A DNA stretch of 64,000 nt from Sipunculus nudus (Eukaryota > Annelida > Sipuncula > Golfingiida > Sipunculidae), in the NCBI GenBank assembly GCA_026874595.1, contig CM049307.1:37924862-37988861 (forward strand), in the 5' to 3' direction. Numbering within the stretch: position 1 is the stretch's first letter; each line of letters begins with the position of its first letter. A program made the position numbers and the translations under genes. Under the pieces are notes generated by a model, which was not told where the DNA came from, made no database searches, and saw nothing but the letters and a program-made list of their open reading frames with translations. Below, in pieces: positions 1-14,900 of this stretch.

Positions 1-390
1 TGATAAACGGCTGCACTTAAACAGGGGTGAAAAAAAAACACAGCCTTTTGTTCCAGGGGCAGTTGTTATGAACAAAGTACTTGTGTATGGAATGTTTGTA
101 ATTTTTATTGGGAGCTTAAATTAACTCATTAAGTAACACCTGGGTTTCCACACGTCAAGATCTATCTTCCTGGGTGTCATCAGCACGGACCTGTACATGA
201 CTTGGACAGGTTTACTAAACCGTTGTAGCTCTTCCAGTGCAGAGCAACATTGAAGTATATTATATAGTATGTGACAACCTAGACTCTATACCCTTTAATA
301 CATTTTGCTTTTGTTAACTCTGTGTTATTAAAGCCCACTTTGGTATAGCAATGGGTTTGATGAATGAACGAAGTCGAGTGTAAAGTGTAC

Positions 391-535
391 AATAAAAATA
401 ATAATAATATTATAATAATATTACTTAATCTCAATGCTTAAAATAATGATATGCCCAATAATAGGCCTAGTAATAGGTATAATAATGATAATAATAATAA
501 TAATAATAATAATAAGAATAAGAATAAGAATAAGA
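391..535. repeat. Trinucleotide microsatellite (AAT/TAA)n grading into AATAAG
   Basis: AAT/ATA triplets run in two blocks, near 391-425 and 479-515. The second block passes into (AATAAG)n up to about 535. A minus-strand ORF with a poly-Ile tract is just a translation of this repeat. Confidence 0.85.
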
Positions 536-1654
536 AACTGCAGTGTTCTGAGTTTTGTCATAAAGTGCATCATGTAAATCATACCATATAAAATATCTTT
601 TTTTTCCATCTTTTTAATGTAGCTTATCCATTTTGTGGCGGATTAATAAATGGTAAACATAAAATGTATTTTGTATGTATATGTAGTATAGGTGAATAAA
701 CAGCTTTTTTTTGCTAACAAAAAAAAAGGGGTTTATATATACATAGGTGCATAAACGATAATCGTACATTAATTAACTTGCTTGGCACATATCTTTGATT
801 TGCGTTTTTTAAATAAGTTTGCATAAACTTACTAGTATATATTCTCTTATGTATATTGGATATTATATATCGTTTGTCATCCTCCTCCCCTCCCACACAC
901 TAACATGAGTTGGTGGCCGTGTGTGTTGGGGGGGGGGGGGCAGTTTACATATTGTGTACAAGTCATTCATCATTCACTTTGACACCTGCGGTACACATAT
1001 ATATATAATTACAAGGCTATATATAAATAGGATTTTAATGTGCCCACCTTGACGCGACCACCCGTGTGCATCTGTAAGCTTCCAGGCGTCTATGTTATAT
1101 ACCAAAGGGGACTTAAATATATATACGCAGAACGATCTTCAATATTATCGTAGCATACGATCTTTGTATGGTCTATAAGCCCTGTCAGGGCTTGAGCAGT
1201 TGTTTCCTTATATGGTTTTTACATACGGCTGAACCTGCTGTGGAGCCTACGATGTCAGTGCCTGATAAATCTGTCAGGGAATCCGAGTGGACCCGGCGTC
1301 ATTTGTCTCTTATCAGTAAACTCTCTTTTGAACAACTATGGATTGAGGGCAATAACAAACATAAATGTCAACACACAGGTCAGACTAATGCCCGTTCGTA
1401 TTATATATCTAATAGGTTTTATATGATGTGACGTACTGACAGTCTGTCACGGATACATACGGAATACTTGTATTACACTATCATAACGGATCATATGCTG
1501 ATAGTCTTATCTATAAGTATATAAACAAACCGTTGCGGGACAAAAAGTTCTCTCTGACTCAATAAAGATTAGGAAAAGTCAACTTTTGTTACATCAGCAA
1601 TGTTTGCATTCCCACTTTGAGCAACCATAACTCTTGTTTTATGATTCTGATCGT

Positions 1655-1662
1655 ATATATAT

Positions 1663-1710
<48 letters not shown>
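1655..1710. repeat. (TA)n microsatellite
   Basis: This is an almost pure alternating TA tract. It is the first of a series of TA tracts that punctuate 1.6-5.3 kb, near 3,145-3,200, 3,676-3,734, 3,905-3,930, 4,100-4,154, 4,300-4,354, 5,158-5,183 and 5,220-5,263. Confidence 0.9.
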
Positions 1711-1884
1711 TATATTAATTAGCGATAATTTTCCCTTTCCTGAATATCGCAAATTTGATACCGCGAAAAAAAGCAAACAAAGAATATAAAAGTTATATAA
1801 CTTGTACTTGGGATTTGAATGAAGAAATTAAAAGGACATTTATATGGGAAATGTTAGGCGTGCCTGCCGGGATTCTTTCAGGTC

Positions 1885-2710
1885 CAAGAATTATTAAATG
1901 CATTACACGCAGTCATAGACTCCGAAGTTACACGGCGTCACTCAAGAACTGCATGTGCCACGTAATATTATCCACGCGCACGTATATATGGATTCCTTCA
2001 CTGTGAGAGTCACAAGGCGTCACTCAAGAGCTATACCTTATGTACCATGTAGTGTCATATATATACATGTGCACGTATATAATTATATGGACTCTGTCAC
2101 TAGGAGAGTCACACGGCGTCACTCAAAAACTGCATGTGCCACGTAATATTATACACGAGCAGGAATATATAGACTCCTTCACTATTAGAGTCACATTGCG
2201 TTTTTCAAGAGCAGTCGCATGTGCCATGTTATAATATACACGTATACACGTATATGTGGAATTCTTCACTTTGAGAGTCACACGGGGTCACTCCTAGAGC
2301 TGCCGCATGTGCCATTATATATTATACACGTTTATATGGACTCCACTGTGAATGTCACACGACGACACCCAAGAGCTGCCGCCTGTGCCATGTAATATTA
2401 TACACGTGCACGTATATGTGAACTCCTTCACTGTGAGAGTCACACGGCGTCACCAAAGGAGCTGCCGCATGTTCCATGTAATATTATACATGTGCACGTA
2501 TATATGGAATCCTTTTCTGTGAGAGTCATACGGCGTCATTCGTGAGGTGCCGTGTGTGCTCTAAAAATGAACTTTTTGACCATGGGAGTTTTACGGCGTC
2601 ACTCAAGGGCTTTTGCATACGCAATGTAAGCCGTGTAATACTACACATGTACATGTCACGTATGGACAGCTAGACTAAGATAGTTACACGGCGTCACTCA
2701 AAACATTGTA
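1885..2710. repeat. Diverged tandem repeat, ~80-100 bp unit, about ten copies
   Basis: The landmark CACGGCGTCACTCAAGAGCT recurs with variation near 1,931, 2,011, 2,112, 2,192, 2,281, 2,358, 2,443, 2,527, 2,592 and 2,687. Each copy is followed by a GCATGTGCCATGTAATATTA segment, then a TACACGTGCACGTATATA segment, then a CTCCTTCACTGTGAGAGTCA segment. The spacing is uneven (65-101 bp) because of indels, so the array is old. ORFs crossing it are not coding. Confidence 0.85.
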
Positions 2711-3139
2711 CTCGTGTTATAATCGCTCATACATTTAGTATTCGTATAAGGGGTAGATTAAATGTAGAATTTCCACTATACAAAAGTATTCATGGGAATT
2801 AGACTAGATAACGGGGGTACTTAACAATTGTTACAGGTGCGGACAATCGGTGGGGGGGGGGGGGGCCATCAAATAGCGTGTGTGTTTATATATTATATAT
2901 ATCATACAAATAAATATATATATATAATTATGCAAATTAGTTAGAAGCCACTAGTTGCGTTTTGACTTAATCTGTATATATTCATACACTAAGATAAATA
3001 TGCTCAAACATGATAATCAATATTTAATACACAAAATTACAAAACAACAACTCACATTTTAAACGTATACTGAAAATCAGTTGTATATATAGAGAGATTA
3101 CATTTATGTGCGGGCATATAAAATGTAATATATTTCGAG

Positions 3140-3205
<66 letters not shown>

Positions 3206-3672
3206 CAATATACAAAAGTCCGACAATAGTAAGCAGAAGGAAGAAATATAAAAAAAAATAATATAAAGAGAAGATATCGTCAATAGTTGAGATATTTTGA
3301 ACTGAACTTTGCGTGAACCTATGTGTGTATATATGTATATATGGTCGGGTTGTGGGTGGATAACATGCAATGTGAAGAACCGGCAGTGACAGAAAGGAAC
3401 TTGATAAAAAATGAATAAAAAAGTAAAATAGATTCTATGTCTACATAACAGTTGAAGGATTAAATACATGAGTTTTGAATAAACCTATACCCTGAAATGA
3501 CAGCCATTTCAATAGAATAGGTCTCCATAATTTTTTTTAATTAAAAAGAAACAATCAAATATGACAATATTTGATTCTGAAATGTCAGATATCACGCCGA
3601 GATTTTTTATGTGCCAGCCTCAAATATCTATAAACACAGTTAGTGATTGGTCCATTATCTTGCTAAATTCAT

Positions 3673-3734
<62 letters not shown>

Positions 3735-4096
3735 GCTGCCTGCAAAATGAGCAACATGCATGGTATACTTTGAACCCAGTAATCTTAAGTATTGAAGGTC
3801 TGCCTGCATGGTGCATGTTATGATCTTTTGGGTTCATTTTTTTATCCGAAATTAAATGCTAAGTTTTAATATGCATAGCATGCATGTCGGTGGTGTATAT
3901 ATTTATATATATATATATATATATATACATATATGTAGTTATATATACATACATATACACAGTGAAACCTGTGCATTTAATAAGACCGTCCGTCGGGCCG
4001 ACCAAAAGTGGTCTTAATTCACAGGTGGTTGTATTAGACAGGTGATCTTATTTGACAGGTGGTCTTTCAGACAGGTTCCATTGTACTTGTCTGCTT

Positions 4097-4159
<63 letters not shown>

Positions 4160-4300
4160 TATAATCTCTCTATATATATATTTATATACCTAACACACGG
4201 TATTCTGTGACGTAACAGCCATGCATAATAGGGCACACTTTTTTATAAGCAACATATGATGTAGGCAACAAAGGGATTCACCATATTCCTCATATATATG

Positions 4301-4360
<60 letters not shown>
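3140..4360. repeat. Cluster of long (TA)n microsatellites
   Basis: Four long alternating TA tracts (near 3,145-3,200, 3,676-3,734, 4,100-4,154 and 4,300-4,354) plus a shorter one near 3,905-3,930 lie within 1.2 kb. Any predicted ORF with Tyr-Ile repeats here is a translation of TA DNA. Such tracts can form cruciform or unwound DNA, but nothing here shows a function. Confidence 0.9.
3957..4090. mobile_element. Short TIR element of the ACAGTGAAACC family
   Basis: The segment starts CACAGTGAAACCTGTG and ends CAGGTTCCATTGTACTTG, so its ends are imperfect inverted repeats. Inside is a motif, GTGGTCTTAATTCACAGGTGG, that recurs almost exactly near 41,890-41,915 in an SNX29 intron. Segments with similar inverted ends lie near 32,647-32,820 and 50,028-50,270. 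I read this as a non-autonomous MITE-like family. I cannot see a clear target duplication because the flanks are TA-rich. Confidence 0.5.
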
Positions 4361-5217
4361 TACGTAAATAAATACGCATGCCTGTGTATATGGAGTGTAT
4401 ACGGCGTGTGTGTGTTTTCTTCACTGCATATGTAAATGCATATACATTTATTTTATACATATATTTATTTACATTATACACATATTCCGCAAAGGATGGT
4501 GGGTCATGCATGCAAGATGTGAACAATTCTTTGGAAAACGAAATCTTAAAATATATCAGCTGCAATATAAGCATATGTTATATTCATAATAAGGCAATTT
4601 ATCAAAATTACATACGTTAACACCCAGTAATTACCTTCTATAGTTGTTTGTATAAACATATCACTATATTATAAGTATAAATATGTCGGCGCGGCGTGGT
4701 GCTGTACAAGTGAGAGCTTGGGGCCTGCGTTAACATTAACTGTGACGGACGAGGCCACGTTCTGAGCGTGTCAATCGATCACAATACAGAGAGACAGGCT
4801 GACTGTGACGGGGATAAACCCCCTGATTACCGGTATTATACCGCGCTGATGATAATGATTGGTATAAATATATCGTGGCCCTCATTTTCATCGACGGATA
4901 ACACTGACGTGTCAATGCGGGTGAAACAGATGAGATGGATACACACCCATTTAATATTGTCCACGAAACCCGTCGGACAATTTGTTCCTTTATCCCTGTT
5001 ATATATACGCCACTGTTCTGTTTATTTATGCATGTATGAAACATAACGATTTATACCCCTACATTTTTATTTGTGTGTGTTATGAAAGGCATAAAACAAA
5101 ACAAAAGATCTGAACATTCTTTTTTTATATGCATACCCTATAAATCTGTATATGATAAATATATATATATATATATATATATACAAAATATTATTATATT
5201 TAATATATTATATATAT

Positions 5218-5270
<53 letters not shown>

Positions 5271-8200
5271 AAATGTGTTCATGCAGTATAATAAAATATT
5301 AGTTTATTCTGGTTTAAAATGTCCTAAAAAAAAAAACAGGAACACGTGATCATAAACCCGAATAAATTATAATTAGTTAACAATTTGTAAACATTCGCTG
5401 CACGAATCTTCCAATTATAGATTATGTAAATACACATATAATGATACATATAATGCATATATATATATAATACATATACATAAATACATATTATATATAA
5501 TGTATATATAATAAATACATAGATTTATATATACACACACATGTTTGTGTTCTCCCACAGTACAGGCCTGTAAACCGGCTTTCTTACACAACAGATGTAT
5601 AGTGTTTATAGAGAAAATGTAAATATAATAATATCCGATATAAAATTTTAATTATCTTCATGTGTGAGCGTCAGGTATATAGTGAAGTGCGTGTACATAT
5701 GGGTTTACCTTGGCCCGGCCAGCCTCTGGATTTACGACGATGGAGAGATACATCCAGGTGCTGAACGAATGAACGGCCTCAGGTAAAAGTCGTCAATATG
5801 AAAAGATTTGTAGCACAAGCCTTATACAAGAAGCCAGCGGGAGATGCGACTGTCGTGTGCATCCCGTCAATATGTTTGGTAACTGAATCTGTATTGTAAA
5901 ATTCAATGGAGCTCGTCTGTAGACAATACATACAGGAAAGCAATACATCGCTATTTGTAATGCTATCTCAAATTGTATCGCCGTGCAAGGTAAATCGTGT
6001 ATCGGTTGTACCAGGATAATTTGTCTTTTTAAACATTTAAACAAATGTTAATGGTTGAAATTAATATTGCATACGTGAAATTAATTAGTTATTGCCATTC
6101 TGTTTGTTCCCATTGAGAGAGAGAGATAAAGAGGGAAGAAAGAGAGAGAGACAGACAGACGGACAGATAGAGAGACAGACTAAATTGAGACATTTTCTGG
6201 AAAGTGGCATAGCACTTGTAAAAATGTACATGTGTTATTATTATTTTTTTTCAAATCATAATTTCAGTTATTAACCATGGTTGGAATAAAATATATTTGT
6301 GGAGTTTTGCAAAGAGAAAATTTTTAACAGTTCAAACGGAAAAAGATATGGGTTTCTCTTTTTTCACGCTAGGAAAATGTATTGGTTAGGTCTACACGGA
6401 AATTTCTTTTTTGAGAGCATATTAATATTAACGATATAAATCTGAATGTTGAAAACCTTTACAGCATTCCAATTACCAACAATCAATCATTACATTACGA
6501 GATTTAGATAAGCATTGCCTTGGTATGTAACATCATTGGCGCGAACACTGTGGACACGAGCTTTCCGGCAGTTAAGGATTCACTGGAGCGTCACCTGGCG
6601 TTATAAATGTGAATCATAGTACCTTCGGCCTTCTCATACCCCTTTGATGCAAAATTAATTTACTCTCTGTACAAAATAAAACCCAACTGCAAAGTCCCGG
6701 TGGTTTGAAGTACATAATAAAATTAAATTTGGTGGGAGCTTTTTTGGGAGGTCAGATAAATGATGTATGAGTGGTAATTAGCCATTCCTGGTCTTTCTGT
6801 TTCAAGTTCCTTCACCACTTGTGGGTTCTCTAACTTATGAATATTTATGAGCTTCCATTCGGTCATAAAGGTACAAGGAGATTTGGCGATACCTCTTTAT
6901 AACATTAATTAATAGCCAAAATTCTCTCCAGGAGCTGACATACAGGCGAACGAATAACGTGGTCAAGAATTATTAAGGTAAAATAAAAATTGGTTGAAAA
7001 TATATGCAAGAATAGCTATATGACTCAACAATTTTGAAATAAATTAGTTAATATTAATACAGTTTTTCTATTTATAGTTTATATTTATAACTGATATTAA
7101 TTTTATCACCACAGCAGAAGATTTATTTGTGAAGTTATAAGTGAAACTTCAAAACTTCATGTTCACGAGTAATGCATGGTATCGTGGATTGTTCTGAAAT
7201 ATTATATGAAGTGCTCCGGTTGTAATTCTTATCCGAAGGGGTGTCTAGATAGGTTGCCACGTTTAGCATTAATTAGTAATTCTGCATATAGGAAATCATG
7301 CAGGAATACCCCTGTTTTCCGGAACAGAAAGCCTATAGTTTTTTTATCGTTAAACCTGACCTATAAAACAAATGATTATTTTGGTATTTTTTAATATCCA
7401 ACATATTTCAATACATTTTAAATGAATAGCCTAGTATGTGGAAAGCAGACGGAGTAGGCCTATAAAGAGTTCGGTATACCGAAGGAAATGTTCGGTTGGT
7501 TCGGGATACAATTGATTTGTTTTTATTTTGCAAGTAAACATAACCTTAATGACATGGTTTTCTTTCTTGATCAAGAAAAAGGGAAATTAAGAAACTGAAG
7601 AGCAAAATGTCTATTCAAATGGAATAAAAATGTAAAATATTAGGGAATATATATATATGCCAGCCACTAGTACGTGAATGTTTCCTGTAATTAAGGTGAT
7701 TCTGAAACGGCATTTTAATATAACTGAATGTTAAGATTACAAGAAAAAGCTAAATGGATATTATATATAAAATAAATTGATATGGGAAATTAAAATTATA
7801 GTTATCTAAGAACACAATACAAACACCTATATATACACCCCCCTCCCTCCCACCTCCCCCCCACCCCACCCCACTACAACGCACACGCCCACATACTATA
7901 TACGTGTGTATCTGCAAGGAAACGGCAAGATAAAATAACATTATAAAACAATTTACGAAATAAATTAAACTTAAAAAAATAATTACCAACTTTATAATGT
8001 TCTAATGATATATATATAACGTTATTTCAATGGCACATTCTAATTCGGTCGTCATTTAGAATGAAAAGAATACATGTACAGAACTTGATCAAAACGGCTT
8101 CCTCTTTCCGTGCATAAAATACTGATCACTGGACAAAAATGTCTTTATTGGAGAAATTGTACCTAGACCTTTTGAAATTTCAATCAACGAACTCAGTTCG

Positions 8201-10136
8201 AATACGTAATTCAACATTCCCTATAAAGTTCAAATGCTGTGTTGTCTATTCCACGCTGACAAGCATTTGTTCTGCTTTACTTTGAAAAAGTTCACAGGGT
8301 TTTTAGATGCCCTGTGGTACACGTTTATAGCGATGGAAGAAATATCAACTGCGACATGTCATATATAGCTGCGGAGACAATGGTACATACAGTTGAGCAA
8401 ATGTCATGTAATTGTTCACAAAATTTATTTTGCATTGTCTAAAAATATGTTTCAAAGGTACAAAGGCAATTAAAATGTACAGGGTCGGGAGGAGATTAAC
8501 ATATATATATATATATATATATAAGTGTTCGGCAATTGATTTAGGCGCCCTGGAGCTTCCTCAGCTTTATAAAACTTATACCCCTTTAATATTTAGGTCT
8601 ACAGTCAGTTTAATACAAGACGTATTATATAAATTGTAATCCGTATAAAATTCAATTAATGGAAAGCGTTAATCTTGTATACACCGTATAAAATAAACAA
8701 TGGATGGCTGACCTTTGCTCTTCGTCATTTTAAAACCAAGCTTTATTTTTTTTAATGAAAACTGATGTAAATGTCCGGTGATACATCACTGATGTTCCCT
8801 ATATCCTTCGCATGCTATATAAAATGAAATGGAATAAAACAACGGTGAAATAATATATTAGATTTCATTCAATTTATTTCAACTAAAACTACAATATAAA
8901 CATTTGATTTTGTATTATTTTATCATTCCTTTTCAAATTGATTCTTTCATCAAACGAGACCGGGTGCTAACAGAAGCATAGGATGCTTGGCTGCACGTTG
9001 GCTCTTCACGTATATAAACAAATGGAATATGAATGGTCTTTGACGCTCAGCTGTATCTATTAGTACTTAATGCCATACCACGTAAATGTATATATAGGTT
9101 ATAAGTAACCTAATCTTGGATCTGAAAGGGGAGATTGCAAAAATTGGTCCCCATATTGATTTTTAACATCTTAATTCTAATGGTTACGATTTGTGCCCTG
9201 CTATATAAGTATAGCTCACTGACAGCCTGCATGGTCTGTCAGTCTGAATGTGAGACCAAACGGTCTTACTTTCAAAGCTGTAAACACTAGCGGGTTACCA
9301 TGAAAATATACAGTGAAGCTGCAAAGGTTTTATACAAACGGGTTTTAGGGGTGCCACCTACAGCTTAAATCTGCAAAATTTCAGAAAGAAAATGAAATAT
9401 ACAATTAAGGTCTAATAAATAGATTAAAGTAAGTGACGCCACCTGTAGGTTACCTATATGCACACTAGGCACATGATCAATATTTTGAAAAGAGAATACA
9501 CATGAAATATATAGTAATCAAATACTTCAAATTAGAGAAGAAGTTAAAAGCTAGTTTTGAGTCACAGAAAATAAGTCAACATCAGGGGCACAACATGTAG
9601 CTGACGCTGAAATACCAGTCATAATATGAATATGCTTAATATATTTCATATACAGACATAAAGCTCATTTAGCAAGTATACTGTTCAATACGGTCCTGCA
9701 ATATATTAAAACATGAGATACAATAGGTAAAATTGACATGAACACTTGAGTAACATAAAGAGACATAGTTGACATTCCAACTCTGTTGTCACACAATTAT
9801 TAAAGCTTATATTGTAAGTCTTAAGGTTAAGGTTATTACCTACTTATGTTTAGACAAAGACCGTAGACTGCAAAATTAGAAAGATTTTAAGTGGAGCCAC
9901 CAGTCTGCTGCAATAGTTAAAATTCTGAAAGATAGATAAGCCTACGGGCATCCCTTGTGTCCAGCTAACAGACAGACGCGGGTAGCTTCTTATGGCTTCT
10001 ATATTCGCTCCGTAAGTTAGAGAATATAGGTCATATGACCTACTTTTTGGTTGCCACCTTAGACCTTTCTAGACCTGCCAGCATTTCAAATTTGGATTTC
10101 TGCATGGTTAAATTATGTACCCTGTTAACAACGGAT
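5271..10136. other. Non-coding AT-rich region
   Basis: I find no gene, RNA gene or protein-family signature on either strand. Local features are a GA-rich simple tract near 6,113-6,180, a C-rich tract near 7,838-7,875 and a short (TA)n near 8,500-8,523. The 9,340-9,460 stretch has two GCCACCT motifs (near 9,352 and 9,438), possibly a decayed relative of the palindrome-bearing repeats at 50.6-51.8 kb. Confidence 0.5.
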
Positions 10137-10830
10137 TACGCTCTTTACACAGCGCTTTACCTATAGGGCTACTACCTATATCGTAAGGCGCTGTTTGTTA
10201 TGACCTCGTAGCCTGAATTGCTACACCAGAGGGGAGCACTGTATTTTTGTCCAATCAGATGAGACCTTGTGCTGGAAGACAAAGCCAAGCGAGGAATACA
10301 CGGAGCCAATCACGTTTATTTCGTTTTGAGTGACAGCTAATCCCCCCCCCCCCCCCAACCGTCTGGACAGGACACAGGCTCAGAGAGAATTGCCCCTGAC
10401 GTGGTTTGCTTAGGGCCTTGGGTACATAGGATGCTCGGCCGGTGAGCTGTAATTCAAACGAAACGTAACAACAAAGGCTGCGTGCACACCTCACTGGCTT
10501 GTTTCAGTTCTGCAAACAACAGTTACATGGCTACGCTTACACAGTCATAATGTCATAATCGAATCGGTCGATGATGCGAGAATGCAAAGGGAGCAATTTA
10601 AATTCGACCGGAAACTCATCAAGCGGCACTTGAAGCGCAGCAATGGGCGGAGCCAGGATGCCTGTCGAGTGTTTGTTTATTGGCATCTGATTGGCTGCAT
10701 ACGCATGTTTATTTCAGCGGACAACGAACCGCCATCTGGTGTCTAAATATATCATAAACGGTCAAAGCTGGCAGCGTGAAAATCAGTTGCTTCTTTAGAA
10801 GCGCAAGATTTCCGCTGCCTCAGGAGCGTA
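10137..10830. mobile_element. Non-autonomous TIR DNA transposon, copy A (694 bp)
   Basis: The left end reads TACGCTCTTTACACAGCGC. The right end, reverse-complemented, reads TACGCTCCTGAGGCAGCGG, giving an imperfect terminal inverted repeat of about 18 bp. The flanking 9-mers are ACAACGGAT (10,128-10,136) and AAAACGGAT (10,831-10,839), an 8/9 target-site duplication. A second copy lies inverted at 22,923-23,571 and aligns along its whole length. Nine-base duplications are typical of Mutator-like elements, but the superfamily call is inference. There is no transposase ORF. A poly-C run near 10,341-10,358 is specific to this copy. Confidence 0.8.
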
Positions 10831-10839
10831 AAAACGGAT

Positions 10840-11929
10840 AAAGGCGTCTGCGGTTTTCGCTCTTTGTATGACTGGGAGAATTTAAATCTCAGTGTCCTAC
10901 TTCAGTCTCCACCGAGGACTTGTCTGGACCAGTTATCATGTGAATTTTGAGTTTCCCGTGTTTTATGGTTAAGATCTGTTAACATATGGACAGAGTGTTT
11001 CTTAACTTTTCGCTAAAAAAATAAGAAAATATAAGTCATATACTTCTTGGCTTCCTAAAAAGATATGTCGGCCTGCATGTGAAGTCTGACTTTCCTGGAC
11101 CTTACGGTTAGGAATTGTGCCTTGTTAACGGACGGACGGAAAAACGTGCGACAGGCGAAAGGCCATATCTATAGCTCAGATGAGTCACAGTCAGCTTAAC
11201 TAAAAAATGATTTAGTCCTGACATGATTTAACACGTATTTTTTTATGTACGGAAAAGCGCATTCTGTTCAAGGAGTTATCAAGACCAGCAGATCATCTTT
11301 ATATACATTTTCTATACATTTGACAAACACGCTGTATATAGATTCTCCCGTCAGGTAGCTAATATTTAAACTGATTCAGTGTATATACTAAGACATATAG
11401 ATTGAGCTCCACATAGTAAACTGCACTTTTCTCCTTATATAGTCATGTATTTGTAAAAATATTTAATAAAAAAAATATATATATTACTGGGCTTAAGCAG
11501 TTGGATGCGTGTAGTATAATAAAGATAAGTTGAAATTAGAACTCATAGCAAGAGAAATGAAACTGGCTGTATTTTACTCAGAAAGTTCTGGAGAAGATAA
11601 AGTTTCATTGGGAAAGACATTTCATTTAATTTTACGACTGTAATTGGCTTATTAACGATAAAGTTTTACTTGACTTTTCTGTTTATTGTCATGCTTAGCC
11701 TGGTCAATAACCCTATGAACGACCACTCATATATATTAACCCCTCTTAATTGCCTGTCAGTTGATTCTGACCAAGATGGAAATTTTACCAATAATAACTA
11801 TTTTTCAAGTACATTGGTCAGGGTTTGCCCGCATATCCATGGTGATTGGAATATCGTCAAAAACAACTTGCCACATATAGTATTACAGTTACTCGCCGCA
11901 CCAGGGTACATCATACCATATATACTTAA
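10840..11929. other. Non-coding region before the satellite
   Basis: I see no gene. Near 11,130-11,205 a segment resembles the GACGGACGG-to-CTATAGCTCAGATGA-to-CAGTCAGCT end of the dispersed element seen at 20,360-20,990 and 40,275-40,905. It is probably a solitary fragment of that family. Confidence 0.5.
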
Positions 11930-14900
11930 TACAATACAATCCAAGAGACATAATACAATCCAATTGACATAACATTCAATTGAAATAATACAATCAAGGG
12001 GACATGCAATCCAAGGGACACAATAAAATCCAAGAGAAATACAATCCAAGGGACAAAATACAATACAAGAGACATATAATCCAAAGGACAAAAAATAAAT
12101 CAAAGAACTTGATACAATCCAAGGACATTTTATAATCAAAGAATATAATACGATCAAAAAGGACATAATACAATCAAAGGACATAATACAATCCAAGGAA
12201 CCTAATACAATCCAAGGACATAAACAATCCAAACCAAAATACAATCCAAGGACATAAACAATCCAAACCAAAGGACATAATAAAATCAACGGTTATAATA
12301 CAATCAAGGGAACATAAATAAATCAAAGGACCTAATACAATCCAAGGACATAATATATTCCAAGGACTTAATGCAATCCAAAGACATTAAGTAATCCAAG
12401 GGCAAAATATAATCCAAGGACGTAATACAGTCCAAGGACATAATACAATCCAAGAAGCATAATACAAGATAAGGGAAATAAAGTAATCCAAGGACATAAT
12501 ACAATCTAGGGGCATAAAACAATCCGAGGAACATAATACAATTCAAGGACATAATATTATCCAATGAAAACAATACAACCCAAGAAACATAATCAAACAA
12601 AGACACATAAGACAATCCAGGGACATGAAGCCATCTAAGGGCATAATTTTATCCAAGAACTTGATACAATCCAAGACATAATATAATCAAAGAATATAAT
12701 ACGATTAAAGGGACATAATACAATCAAAGGACATAATACAATCCAAGGAACATAATACAATCCATGGACATAAACAATCCAAGAAGATAATTCCACCCAA
12801 GGGAATAATATAATCCAAGAACTTGATACAATCCAAGGACATAATATAATCAAAGAATATAATAAAATCAAAGGTTACAATACAATCAATGGTACATAAA
12901 TCAATCAAAAGGCCCAATACAATCCGAAGACATAATATAATCCAAGAACATTAAATAATCCAAGAGCAAAATATAATCCAAGAACGTAATACAGTCCAAG
13001 GACATAATACAATCCAAGAAACATAATACAATCCAAGGGAAATAAAGTAATCCAAGGACATAATACAATCCAAGGACATTAAGTAACAAAGGCAAAATAT
13101 AATCCAAGAACGTAATACAGTCCAAGGACATAATACAATCCAAGAAACATAATACAATCCAAGGGAAATAAAGTAATCCAAGGACAAAATACAATCCAAG
13201 GATATAATTTGATTCAAGGACATAATACAATCCAAGGACATAATCCAATCCAAGAACAAAATACAATCCTAGAACATAATAAAATCGAAGAACATATTAC
13301 AATCCAGGGACAAAATACAATCCAAGGGCATAATACAACCCAAGAACATAATATCATCAAAGGCCCAATATACAATCTAAAGAATATAGTACAATTCACG
13401 GATATAATACAATCCAACGAACATAATACAACCAAAAAATCAGTCAAATACAGTCAAAGGGACATAATACAATCAAAGGACATTATACAATCCAACGAAC
13501 ATAATACAATCCGAGGACATAATCAATCCAAGAATTTAATTCCACCCAAGGACATAACATAATCAAAGGTTATAATACAATCAAGGGTACATAATGCCAT
13601 CAAAGGACCTAATACGCTCCAAGGACATAATACAATCCAAGGACATTGTATATTCCAAGGAAGACAAAACAATCCAAGGGATACAATATAATCAAAAGGC
13701 CATTATACAAAGGCCAATAATCAAACAAACATAATACAACCCAAGGTACATAATACAATCAAAGGCACATAGTACAATTTAAGGACATAATACAATTCAA
13801 GGACATGATACAATCCAAGGACATAATTTAATCCAAGAACTTAATACAATCAAAGGGACATAACACAATCCAAGGACATAATTTAATCGAAGTATATAAT
13901 CCAATAAAAAGGACATGATGCAATCCAAAGAACATTATACAATCCAAGGATTTCATACGATCCAAGGACATAAAGTAATCCAAGGGCAAAATATAATCCA
14001 ATGACATAATACAATCGAAGAAAATTAATACAATCCAAGGGACATAAAGTAATCCAAAGACATAATTAAATCCAAGGACATAATCGGATTCATGGACATA
14101 ATACAATCCAAGGAACATAATAAAATCGAGGAACATTTTATAATCCAGGGACAAAATACAATCTAAGGGAAATAATACAATCCAACGAACATAATACAAC
14201 CCAAGGAACATAATACAATACAAGGACGTAAAGCAATCGAAGGGCGAATATAATCCGAGAACTTAATATAAACAAAGGTTATAAATCAAACCAAGGACAT
14301 AAAACAATCCAAGGACATATACCAATCCAAGGAAAAAACATTACACATGAACTTAGTACAATCCAAGGACATGATTCAATTAAAGGTATAATATAATCCA
14401 AGCAACATTATAAAATCGAAAAACATATTATAATCCAAGGACAAAATACAACCCAAGGACATAATACAATCCAAGAACATAATATCATTCAAGGAACAAT
14501 ATACAATCCAAAGAATATCGTACGATCCAAGAACATAATACAATCCAAAGAACACAATACAATCCAAGGACATAAAACAATCCAAGGGAAATAATACAGT
14601 CCAACGAACATAATACAACCCAAGGAACATAATACAATACAAGGACATAAAGCAGTCGAAGGGCGAATATAATCCGAGAACTTAATATAAACAAAGGTTA
14701 TAAAACAAACCAAGGACATAAAACAATCCAAGGACATATACCAATCCAAGGAAAAACATTACACATGAACTTAATACAATCCAAGGACATGATTCAATTA
14801 AAGGTATAATATAATCCAAGCAACATAATAAAATCGAAAAACATATTATAATCCAAGGACAAAATACAACCCAAGGACATAATACAATCCAAGAACATAA

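Larger units (their letters stand above)
1..1884. other. AT-rich non-coding DNA with simple repeats
   Basis: I see no gene here. The stretch holds an (AAT/ATA)n-type simple repeat near 391-535, a G-homopolymer near 929-942 and a (TA)n tract near 1,655-1,705. The short ORFs are fully explained by these low-complexity tracts and chance. Confidence 0.6.

Noticed and set aside
3104-5264. ORFs rich in Tyr-Ile repeats
   Set aside because: They are translations of (TA)n microsatellites.
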